DNA from: an uncultured Ruminococcus sp.
Lineage (GTDB): Bacteria > Bacillota > Clostridia > Oscillospirales > Ruminococcaceae
Assembly: GCA_900545345.1 (NCBI GenBank)
Contig: UQYQ01000019.1
Coordinates: 1-48,743 of the forward strand
Direction: 5' to 3'
DNA length: 48,743 bases
This document shows positions 41,700 to 48,743 of the stretch, one piece after another. Position 1 is the stretch's first letter. The number at the start of each line of letters is the position of its first letter. The notes beneath the pieces are model-generated. The model had not been told where the DNA came from. It saw only the letters and a program-made list of their open reading frames with translations, and ran no database searches. A program made the translations under genes and the position numbers.

Positions 41700-43136
41700 T
41701 TAATTATCAATTTTTTTAAGAATAATTTCTTTCATCATTCCCGGATTAGCCTGGCCTTTGGAAGCTTTCATACATTGTCCGACTAAGTATCCTAAAGCAT
41801 TTGTTTTTCCGCCTTTATAATCGTTTACGGATTTTTCATTATTTGCAATGACTTCATCGGCAATTGCTTCTAAAGCCGATGAATCTGATACCTGTGCAAG
41901 TGACTTTTCTTTTATGATTTCATCTATGTCTTTATCTTCATTGATAATAATTTCAAAAATAGTTTTACCGGCACTGTTAGAAATTTTGCCATCGTTTATA
42001 AGTTTAATAATATAAAGAAGTTTTTTTGCAGTGAGCTTTGTATCAGAAATGTTTTTGCCTGTTTCATTACAATACTTTGCAACATCGCTTAATATCCAAT
42101 TTGAAACGCTTTTAGCAATTGAGACATTATCACATACACACTCATCAAATAGCCTTGATTTTTCAATATCTTCCGCAATAAATGATGCGTCTTTTTGAGA
42201 TAACCCAAATTGTTTTACATATCTTACAATTTTTTTATTTGGAAGCTCAGGAATTTCGCTTTTTAGCTTTTGTATTCTGTCTTTGTCAACAACAATAGTC
42301 AGCAAATCAGGTTCAGGGAAATATCTGTAGTCCTGTGCGTCTTCTTTGCTTCTCATTGAAAGACTCACGCCTTTTGTATCATCCCACCTGCGTGTTTCCT
42401 GAACAACCTGACCGCCTGATTCTAAAATTTCAATCTGTCTGTTTACTTCAAAGTCAATTCCTCTTACTGCTGCTGAGAAGCTGTTTACATTTTTCATCTC
42501 TGAACGAGTTCCGAAAGGTTCACCGGGTTTATGCACAGATACATTTACATCGCATCTGATAGAACCCTCCTGCATCTTACAATCGCTTATGTTCAGGTAT
42601 TGGAGAATCGACTTAATTGTTTCAAGATATGCATGTGCTTCAGCTGAACTTCGCATATCAGGCTCAGAAACAATCTCTATCAATGGAACACCGCATCTGT
42701 TAAGGTCAACAAGAGAGCCTGAAAATTTGTCAGAATGAAGAAGCTTTCCGGCGTCTTCTTCGATATGAATTCTGGTTACTCCAATTCTCCTTTCTTCACC
42801 GTCAACTAAGATGTCTAAGTATCCATTTTCACAAAGCGGAACTTCTGCCTGAGAAATCTGATAAGCCTTTGGCAGGTCAGGATAAAAATAATTCTTTCTG
42901 TCCTGCTTGCAAACATCATTAATTGTACAATTTAAAGCATGTCCCATCTTAATAGCATAATCCACTACCTTTTCGTTTAATGTAGGAAGTGCTCCGGGCA
43001 TTCCCATGCAAATCGGACAAACCTGAGTGTTTACCTCTAATCCGAAAGCATTTTTGCAATCACAGTATATTTTAGAATCAGTATTGAGCTCAGCATGAAC
43101 TTCAAGACCTATTACAACCTCATAGCCTTTAACCAT
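41700..43136 (-). CDS. gatB: Asp-tRNA(Asn)/Glu-tRNA(Gln) amidotransferase subunit B
   Basis: A 478-residue subunit that binds misacylated tRNA, phosphorylates the Glu or Asp side chain and passes it to ammonia from GatA. The N-terminal kinase-like domain shows YEVVIGLEVHAELNTDSKIY, CPICMGMPGALP, GVTRIHIEEDAGK and MQEGSIRCDVNVSV; the C-terminal helical and YqeY-like tail domain ends with GQANPGMMKEIILKKI. AGGAGG precedes the ATG. It is the last gene of the gatCAB set. Confidence 0.97.
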   Translation of the reverse strand: MVKGYEVVIGLEVHAELNTDSKIYCDCKNAFGLEVNTQVCPICMGMPGALPTLNEKVVDYAIKMGHALNCTINDVCKQDRKNYFYPDLPKAYQISQAEVPLCENGYLDILVDGEERRIGVTRIHIEEDAGKLLHSDKFSGSLVDLNRCGVPLIEIVSEPDMRSSAEAHAYLETIKSILQYLNISDCKMQEGSIRCDVNVSVHKPGEPFGTRSEMKNVNSFSAAVRGIDFEVNRQIEILESGGQVVQETRRWDDTKGVSLSMRSKEDAQDYRYFPEPDLLTIVVDKDRIQKLKSEIPELPNKKIVRYVKQFGLSQKDASFIAEDIEKSRLFDECVCDNVSIAKSVSNWILSDVAKYCNETGKNISDTKLTAKKLLYIIKLINDGKISNSAGKTIFEIIINEDKDIDEIIKEKSLAQVSDSSALEAIADEVIANNEKSVNDYKGGKTNALGYLVGQCMKASKGQANPGMMKEIILKKIDN

Positions 43137-43158
43137 AATATCTTATACCCTCCTATTT

Positions 43159-44616
43159 TTAAAGCAACGGAACTTTGAAGCCGCCGACTATATTTTCATA
43201 AGTATTTGCTGTGTTTAACAAAGTCTGCTCGCAGAACTTATTTCCGACAAGCTGAAGTCCAATAGGAAGCCCTTTATCGTCATAGCCGCATGGTATGCTC
43301 ATGGCAGGAAGCCCTGCAATGTTTATAGTTACTGTGCATATATCCGTTGCATACATTTTAAGAGGATTATCCATATTCTCACCGATTTTAAAAGCAGTAG
43401 ACGGAACAGTAGGTGTACATATAACATCAATATCTTTGAATACTTCATTAAATTCAGCAGATACTCTTCTTTGAACAAGCTTAGCTTTTTTATAATAAGC
43501 GTCAAAGAAGCCTGAACTTAACACGAAGGTTCCAAGAAGTATTCTTCTCTTAACCTCTTCACCGAAGCCCTCTGAACGAGTTCTTTCATACATATCGATT
43601 AGACTGTCAAACTCTTTAGCTCGGTAACCGTATTTGACACCGTCATATCTTGCCAAGTTAGATGAAGCCTCAGCAGAAGATATGATATAATATGCTGATA
43701 AAGCATAATTTGTAGACGGCAAACTAATCTCCTTGACCAATGCACCGTTCTCTTCTAAAACCTTTACAGCAGAATAAACAGCATTTTTTACATTATTATC
43801 AATACCGTCACCGAAATATTCTTTAGGAACACCTATTTTAAGTCCTCTTACATCAGATTTTAAATTTGCTAAGTAATCGGAAACTTCAACATCAGCAGAA
43901 GTTGCATCATATTTATCATGTCCTGATATTACAGATTGAAGCATAGCAACATCTTTGACAGTGCGTCCGATTGGTCCTATCTGGTCAAGAGAAGAAGCAA
44001 AAGCAACAAGACCGAAACGAGATACTCTTCCGTAAGTAGGCTTAAGACCTACTGCACCGCAGTATGAAGCCGGCTGACGAATAGAACCGCCGGTATCAGA
44101 GCCCAGTGAAACAACAGCTTCACATGCTGAAACAGAAGCAGCCGAGCCGCCTGAAGAACCGCCCGGAATTCGATCGAAATCAAACGGGTTTTTTGTCTTT
44201 TTAACATAAGATGTTTCAGTAGATGAGCCCATAGCAAACTCGTCCATGTTGAGTTTACCTGTTATAACCATATCAGCATTGTTAATCTTATCGACAACGG
44301 TTGCATTGAAAGGCGGAACATAGTTTTCAAGCATCTTAGACGAGCATGTTGTTTTAAGCCCCTTCGTTGAAATGTTATCTTTAATTCCAATTGGTATTCC
44401 GGCTAAAGGTGAAAGTACATCACCGTTTGAAAGCTTTTGGTCAACTTCTTCTGCTTTCTTCAACGCATTTTCTTTGTTCAGAGTAACATATGAATCAACT
44501 TTTTCTTCAACAGATTCAATTCTGTCAAAAACTGATTTTGTAATTTCCACAGAGCTTGTCTGCTTATTTTTCAGCATCCCTGAAAGCTCATAAGCACTTT
44601 TTTCATATAAATTCAT
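43159..44616 (-). CDS. gatA: Asp-tRNA(Asn)/Glu-tRNA(Gln) amidotransferase subunit A
   Basis: A 485-residue amidase-signature enzyme that releases ammonia from glutamine for GatB. The Ser-cisSer-Lys triad is visible: Lys in LAGIPIGIKDNIS (about 77), the serines in RIPGGSSGGSAASVSA and SLGSDTGGSIRQPASYCG (about 150-180). Full length. Preceded by AGGAGGAG; 13 bp after gatC. The presence of GatCAB implies indirect charging of tRNA-Gln and/or tRNA-Asn in this organism. Confidence 0.97.
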   Translation of the reverse strand: MNLYEKSAYELSGMLKNKQTSSVEITKSVFDRIESVEEKVDSYVTLNKENALKKAEEVDQKLSNGDVLSPLAGIPIGIKDNISTKGLKTTCSSKMLENYVPPFNATVVDKINNADMVITGKLNMDEFAMGSSTETSYVKKTKNPFDFDRIPGGSSGGSAASVSACEAVVSLGSDTGGSIRQPASYCGAVGLKPTYGRVSRFGLVAFASSLDQIGPIGRTVKDVAMLQSVISGHDKYDATSADVEVSDYLANLKSDVRGLKIGVPKEYFGDGIDNNVKNAVYSAVKVLEENGALVKEISLPSTNYALSAYYIISSAEASSNLARYDGVKYGYRAKEFDSLIDMYERTRSEGFGEEVKRRILLGTFVLSSGFFDAYYKKAKLVQRRVSAEFNEVFKDIDVICTPTVPSTAFKIGENMDNPLKMYATDICTVTINIAGLPAMSIPCGYDDKGLPIGLQLVGNKFCEQTLLNTANTYENIVGGFKVPLL

Positions 44617-44629
44617 TTAAAAGCTCCTC

Positions 44630-44902
44630 CTATTCTACAGTCTTCGGAACAACAAGGCAGCCGGCGGTAACATGAGGTGCATTTTTTGTCAATTCATCTC
44701 GTGAGAATTTCTTTTCCCCTACCTTGTCTTCTCTTAAAGTCATTGCGTTTTCAGGGTCAAGCAAAGGTTCATCTTTTATATCATCAGGCAGGTTTTCTAC
44801 CATATCTACAATCCCCTGCATATCATTTTCAAACTTTTTGAGTTCTTCATCGTCAATACGAAGTCTCGCAAGCTTTGCAATGTGTTTAATGTCAATATTC
44901 AT
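44630..44902 (-). CDS. gatC: Asp-tRNA(Asn)/Glu-tRNA(Gln) amidotransferase subunit C
   Basis: A 90-residue subunit that wraps GatA and GatB together. It begins IDIKHIAKLARLRIDDEELK and contains ENLPDDIKDEPLLDPENAM and LREDKVGEKKFSRDEL, the standard GatC pattern. AAGGAGG precedes the ATG. It lies 32 bp after the pyrophosphatase-like gene. Confidence 0.95.
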   Translation of the reverse strand: MNIDIKHIAKLARLRIDDEELKKFENDMQGIVDMVENLPDDIKDEPLLDPENAMTLREDKVGEKKFSRDELTKNAPHVTAGCLVVPKTVE

Positions 44903-44934
44903 TTATTTTCCTCCTTGTATAAGAATAATTTATA

Positions 44935-45267
44935 CTATAATTTATCGGCAGGATAATTATCGATTAAAAAAACTTTTGTTTTAAAGTATTGTTCAAAAAA
45001 CTTTATCTTTTCATAAATTTCATCAGCAGTATATTTTTCATTACTGACAATCCATTTGGTTTCTACATCATCTTCTCTTACTGCAACAGCAATAACATCA
45101 CCCACATAATTATCAATAGGATAATCTATACTGCTGTCTAAAATATATGCATCTTGCTCATGCATATCTCCGCCTATGACACCTGGAACAAAACCATAAT
45201 TAACTTCATAAGCGTGTCCGTGATGAATATACCCTATTGGTCTGTCAACAGTTACATTAACCTTCAT
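44935..45267 (-). CDS. Small inorganic-pyrophosphatase-like protein
   Basis: A 110-residue protein resembling the core of family I inorganic pyrophosphatase: RPIGYIHHGHAYEVNYGFVP, then GGDMHEQDAYIL where true enzymes carry DGDxxD. One of the three metal-binding aspartates in that motif is therefore replaced (histidine in place of the middle Asp), and the protein is about 65 residues shorter than the E. coli enzyme. Pyrophosphatase activity is doubtful, though the fold is likely. Its ATG overlaps none but starts 4 bp after the ligA stop, with GGAG inside the ligA end, so the two are coupled. Function unknown. Confidence 0.72.
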   Translation of the reverse strand: MKVNVTVDRPIGYIHHGHAYEVNYGFVPGVIGGDMHEQDAYILDSSIDYPIDNYVGDVIAVAVREDDVETKWIVSNEKYTADEIYEKIKFFEQYFKTKVFLIDNYPADKL

Positions 45268-45271
45268 TTTA

Positions 45272-47251
45272 TCACTCCGTCATTTTTAAAAATTCGTCTT
45301 CGGTAATAATTTTTATGCCTAAGCTTTCAGCCTTTGTAAGCTTACTTCCTGTATCTTCACCGGCTAAAACAAAGTCAGTTTTCTTTGATACAGAACCGCT
45401 TGCTTTTCCGCCGAATTTTTCAATAATTTCTTTTGCTTCTGAACGCTTCAGTGATGGCAAGGTTCCTGTCAGTACAAAAGTTTTTCCTTCAAACCTGTTA
45501 TCAAGCTGCACTTTTTCATATGAGATATTTACACCATATGATTTTAGTCTGTTAATAATCTCCAGCCTGTTAGGTTCTCTAAAAGCCTTACAAACACTTT
45601 CTGCCATTACTTCACCGAACCCGTCTATCTCAGCTATTTCTTCGGCAGTTGCATTAATTATATTATCTAAGTTTCCAAACTTATCACATAAAAGCTTAGC
45701 AGAAGCACTTCCTATATTTCTGATACCAAGACCGAAAATTAATCTGTCAAGTGAGTTATTCTTTGACTTTTCGATTGAAGTAAGCAAATTATTAACTGAC
45801 TTTTCTTTAAAATTTTCAAGCATAAGCAAATCATTTTCATTTAATGTGTATAAATCAGCCACAGACTCAATTAATTTGTTATTAATCAAAGTATCAACAA
45901 TAGCTGGACCGAGTCCGTCGATGTTCATTGCACCCTTAGAAGCAAAATGCACAATGCTTCTGTATATCTGTGCCGGACAGTTGACATTAGGGCATCTGAT
46001 TGCACTTTCATCGGCTTCTCTTATAAGTTTAGTTCCGCAGTCAGGACATATTTTAGGAAGCTTAAAACTCCCTTGTTTTCCACATGATTTTGAAACACTT
46101 AACACTTCGGGAATTATATCCCCGGCTTTTCTGACTTTAATTATATCACCTATTGAAATATTTTTCTCATCAATAAAATCCTGATTGTGAAGTGTTGCTC
46201 TGGATACTGAAGTTCCTGCTAAAATGATAGGGTCAAAAACAGCCACAGGAGTTACCGCACCTGTTCTTCCGACATTAACTTCAATATCTAAAAGCTTAGT
46301 TTCCTTTTCCTCCGGCGGAAATTTATAAGCAACTGCCCATTTAGGAGTTTTAGCAGTAGAACCCATCTGCTCACGCTCTGCAAAATTATCAACTTTAATA
46401 ACAACGCCGTCTATATCATAGCTGAGAGAAAATCTTCTTTCACCTATATCCTGAATTTTAGTTTTTATATCTCGAAAGCTGTTTAGCCTTTCATATTCAG
46501 GCACAACTTTAAAACCTTGTTCTTTTAAATAATCAAGTGATTCCTTGTGCGAGAAAAGCTCTTTTCCCTCAATTTGCTGAACATTAAAACAAAATATGTC
46601 AAGTTTGCGCTTAGCAGCAATTTTAGGGTCTTTTTGCCTGAGTGAGCCTGCTGCTGCATTTCTTGGGTTTTTAAAAGGCTGCTCATCATTTAATTCCTGT
46701 TCTGTCACAAGAGATTTAAAAACGGACTTCGGCATATAAACCTCACCTCTTACTTCTAAAAAAGGAATAGGTTTATTCAGTTTTAACGGAATAGACATTA
46801 TCGTTTTTAAATTAGCTGTAACATCTTCTCCCACAAATCCGTCACCACGAGTTGAACCCCTTATAAAATTACCGTTTTCATATTCAAGAGATACAGAAAG
46901 ACCGTCAATCTTAGGTTCAATACAGAATTCGGTGTCAGGATTAATTTCAAATGTTTTATTTATAAAACTTTCTACTTGGTCATAAGAGAATACATCCTGA
47001 AGGCTTGCCATCTGAACTTTATGTTCAACCTTATTAAAAATAGATATTGCCTCTCCGCCTACTCTTTGAGTTGGTGAATCTAATCGTACTAATTCAGGAA
47101 ACTGTTCTTCTAAACCCTTCAGTTCCTGCTGCATCATATCATAGTCATAATCATCTATATCGGGGTTATCTTCAACATAATACTTATGACTATGATAATT
47201 CAGCGTTTCAACAAGCTTATTTATTCTTTTTTCAGCTTCATTAATATCCAT
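45272..47251 (-). CDS. ligA: NAD-dependent DNA ligase LigA
   Basis: A 659-residue ligase that seals nicks in replication and repair using NAD. The Ia domain (YHSHKYYVEDNPDIDDYDYD) precedes the adenylation domain with the active-site lysine in CIEPKIDGLSVSLEYENG (about 113), then the OB fold, a four-cysteine zinc finger (CPDCGTKL...CPNVNCPAQ, about 400-425), helix-hairpin-helix repeats and a C-terminal BRCT domain (GKTFVLTGTLPSLKRSEAKE). TAGGAG precedes the ATG. It is the first gene of a probable ligA-PPase-like-gatCAB operon. Confidence 0.97.
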   Translation of the reverse strand: MDINEAEKRINKLVETLNYHSHKYYVEDNPDIDDYDYDMMQQELKGLEEQFPELVRLDSPTQRVGGEAISIFNKVEHKVQMASLQDVFSYDQVESFINKTFEINPDTEFCIEPKIDGLSVSLEYENGNFIRGSTRGDGFVGEDVTANLKTIMSIPLKLNKPIPFLEVRGEVYMPKSVFKSLVTEQELNDEQPFKNPRNAAAGSLRQKDPKIAAKRKLDIFCFNVQQIEGKELFSHKESLDYLKEQGFKVVPEYERLNSFRDIKTKIQDIGERRFSLSYDIDGVVIKVDNFAEREQMGSTAKTPKWAVAYKFPPEEKETKLLDIEVNVGRTGAVTPVAVFDPIILAGTSVSRATLHNQDFIDEKNISIGDIIKVRKAGDIIPEVLSVSKSCGKQGSFKLPKICPDCGTKLIREADESAIRCPNVNCPAQIYRSIVHFASKGAMNIDGLGPAIVDTLINNKLIESVADLYTLNENDLLMLENFKEKSVNNLLTSIEKSKNNSLDRLIFGLGIRNIGSASAKLLCDKFGNLDNIINATAEEIAEIDGFGEVMAESVCKAFREPNRLEIINRLKSYGVNISYEKVQLDNRFEGKTFVLTGTLPSLKRSEAKEIIEKFGGKASGSVSKKTDFVLAGEDTGSKLTKAESLGIKIITEDEFLKMTE

Positions 47252-47266
47252 AATAATCTCCTAAAA

Positions 47267-47288
47267 AATATACATGTATATTATACCA
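47267..47288 (-). promoter_or_regulatory. ligA promoter -10 region with overlapping palindrome
   Basis: On the minus strand an extended -10 TGGTATAAT (47288-47280) lies 28 bp before the ligA ATG; the -35 is weak. A perfect 16-bp palindrome AATATACATGTATATT (47267-47282) covers the transcription start and touches the -10, a position suited to a repressor. Confidence 0.55.
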
Positions 47289-47335
47289 CATTTTGCATTA
47301 ATAAAGCTAGTATTTTAATAATATTTATTAATTTT

Positions 47336-47974
47336 TTAAGATATTGAAGCATATCTTTCGGGGATTTCCCCAACAATTACGGTTTCGGCAAGTAAAAATT
47401 CAGTTTTCACATTAGATTTGTATGTTCCGGAAGATGTAACAGCTAGAATATCCGCACTTACATAAATATAAATCTGATGCAGAGTTTGATTGATTCCCGC
47501 ACTTTTAAAAGAACTTTTAATATTTGTTTTAACGCTTCCCTCTTTTTCAAAATGTATTGTGATATCAGGACCTATACCGCTGAAAAAGTTTATCCCTGCT
47601 ATTGTACCGACTGATATGTCAAAAGAATTTTTTTCTCTGTCCTCAAACCCTTTGTTTATTTCATCTGATATTTGGGATTTAAGCTTGTTTATGTTTGAAG
47701 AAACACATGATACCGATGTTATTTGATTATCCGAGTTTTTATTTATTTCCACTAAATCGTTATATGTATATGATTCATCATTAAGAGTATCTTGTATAGC
47801 AGTATTTATCATATCAGTTGCATTGTTTTCGCATTTATAAACTGCAATATCACGCAGTTTCAGTTTAATCTGATGATTAAGCATAAAGAAAATTATAACT
47901 GCCAGACCAATAAAAAAAATCAGAAAGATACGCAGCTTGTTTTTTTGTTTCTTGCTTTTAGATTTAGCCCTCAA
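47336..47974 (-). CDS. yunB: Sporulation protein YunB
   Basis: A 212-residue protein of the YunB family: a basic N-terminus (RAKSKSKKQKNKLR), one membrane helix (IFLIFFIGLAVIIFFML, about 17-33) and an extracytoplasmic domain with VGTIAGINFFSGIGPDITIH and TEFLLAETVIVGEIPERYA, the conserved end of the family. YunB is under sigma-E in Bacillus and required for spore formation. The start is TTG at 47974, with AAAGGAG about 9 bases upstream; the nearby ATG is out of frame. Confidence 0.9.
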   Translation of the reverse strand: MRAKSKSKKQKNKLRIFLIFFIGLAVIIFFMLNHQIKLKLRDIAVYKCENNATDMINTAIQDTLNDESYTYNDLVEINKNSDNQITSVSCVSSNINKLKSQISDEINKGFEDREKNSFDISVGTIAGINFFSGIGPDITIHFEKEGSVKTNIKSSFKSAGINQTLHQIYIYVSADILAVTSSGTYKSNVKTEFLLAETVIVGEIPERYASIS

Positions 47975-48040
47975 ATTGCATTGCTCCTTTCAGATAAATA
48001 TTAATAACTTATTATATTCATCAAACTGAAAAGAGTGAAA

Positions 48041-48076
48041 AAAGCTATCAGAAGTTAATCTGATAGCTTTATGCCT
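48041..48076 (-). terminator. Intrinsic terminator of the transketolase subunit gene
   Basis: AAAGCTATCAGA (48041-48052) and TCTGATAGCTTT (48059-48070) form a perfect 12-bp stem with a 6-nt loop; on the minus strand a T run follows. Confidence 0.85.
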
Positions 48077-48088
48077 TTTTAATAAATT

Positions 48089-48743
48089 TTACTTGCCGAG
48101 GGCTTTTTTTGCCGTCTTTACAATATTTTCAGATGAAAGACCGAACTCTTTTAACAGGTCAACAGCAGGTCCTGAATGACCGAATTCATCGTTAACGCCG
48201 ATTTTAATAACCTTTGTAGGAAGGCTTTCAGTCACAACATCTGAAACTGCAGAGCCAAGCCCGCCTATTACGCTGTGTTCTTCAACAGTCAACAGAAGTC
48301 CCGTATCCTTAGCGGCTTCAAGAATTATATCCTTATCAATTGGTTTGATAGTGTGAATATTAATAACTCTTGCATTGATTCCGTCTTTTTTAAGCTCTTC
48401 AGCAGCAGCTAAAGCCTCTGAAACCATAAGACCCGTCGCAATGATTGCAATATCATTACCATCTGTAAGCTTAATACCCTTGCCCAGTTCAAACTTATAT
48501 GTTTCTCTATCGTTAAAAATAGGGGCAGCTAAACGACCGAATCTTAAATAAACAGGTCCGTCATGAAGAATAGCAGCTTCAACAGCGGCTCTTGCTTCAA
48601 CATCATCAGCAGGATTGATAATTGTCATTCCGGGAATTGTTCTCATAAGAGCAATGTCTTCGTTGCATTGGTGGGTTGCACCGTCTTCACCAACTGAAAT
48701 ACCGGCATGAGTAGCACCGATTTTAACATTCAAATGAGGATAA
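48089..48743 (-). CDS. Transketolase C-terminal subunit, 3' part
   Basis: The frame is open to the window edge, so the 5' end is outside; about 218 codons are visible. ATHAGISVGEDGATHQCNEDI and ALMRTIPGMTIINPADDVEA belong to the pyrimidine-binding domain of split transketolases, and LLTVEEHSVIGGLGSAVSDV to the C-terminal domain. The visible part corresponds to the C-terminal half of a subunit of about 310 residues that pairs with a separate N-terminal ThDP subunit, expected just upstream. It acts in the non-oxidative pentose phosphate pathway. Confidence 0.92.
   Translation of the reverse strand, partial: YPHLNVKIGATHAGISVGEDGATHQCNEDIALMRTIPGMTIINPADDVEARAAVEAAILHDGPVYLRFGRLAAPIFNDRETYKFELGKGIKLTDGNDIAIIATGLMVSEALAAAEELKKDGINARVINIHTIKPIDKDIILEAAKDTGLLLTVEEHSVIGGLGSAVSDVVTESLPTKVIKIGVNDEFGHSGPAVDLLKEFGLSSENIVKTAKKALGK

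Noticed and set aside
45315..46184. Long plus-strand open frame opposite ligA (289 codons)
   Set aside because: It mirrors the codon structure of ligA, has no ribosome binding site and is rich in Ser, Leu and Ile as antisense shadows are. LigA itself is intact across this region.

Overview
The window looks like a chromosomal segment of a low-G+C, anaerobic, spore-forming member of the Clostridia, probably in the Ruminococcaceae/Oscillospiraceae neighbourhood. The support is A+T-rich coding DNA, strong AGGAGG-type ribosome binding sites, a complete spoIIIA operon plus yqfC, yqfD, ylbJ and yunB sporulation genes, the GatCAB amidotransferase, ThyX instead of ThyA, and a SCIFF peptide with its radical SAM maturase, a pair characteristic of Clostridia. 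The family assignment is inference. No tRNA, rRNA, CRISPR array or insertion sequence was seen, and no gene-free stretch exceeds 300 bases.

Layout. 1-4877 is accessory metabolism: the end of an M60-like secreted metallopeptidase, then a LysR regulator divergent from a redox operon (cytosolic flavodoxin, cupin, carboxymuconolactone-decarboxylase-like protein, flavodoxin-like lipoprotein, aldo/keto reductase). 4963-8860 holds a GHL10 lipoprotein, yajC, a small membrane protein, and the SCIFF peptide and its maturase. 8932-13768 is spoIIIAA-AH, the mother-cell part of the feeding-tube (A-Q) complex between mother cell and forespore. 13840-23894 is a conserved housekeeping run: Asp23-like, nusB, TsaD-like, xseA, xseB, ispA, dxs, tlyA, nadK, argR, recN. 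24006-31412 continues on + with thyX, tmk, a DUF2156 protein, a DJ-1 protein, 5-formyl-THF cyclo-ligase, mltG, a U32 peptidase and a nitrilase-family amidase. Coding then switches to the minus strand at a shared terminator: a Xer-type recombinase, mutS2, recO, a yqzL-like small gene, era, dgkA, ybeY, phoH, yqfD, yqfC. ylbJ is on +. Then on minus come gatB, gatA, gatC, a pyrophosphatase-like protein, ligA, yunB and the end of a transketolase C-terminal subunit.

Most of the window is conserved core genome. The regulatory layout is the more interesting part. SCIFF has its own consensus promoter and is followed by an intrinsic terminator before its maturase. A G+C-rich structured element with mutually exclusive stems sits directly before dxs. 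A perfect 28-bp hyphenated palindrome lies in the 5' leader of the Xer-type recombinase, and an inverted repeat sits at the LysR divergent promoter. A 50-residue yqzL-like gene overlaps the start of recO. Compared with Bacillus gene order, spoIVB, folD, pgpH and cdd are missing from their usual places.
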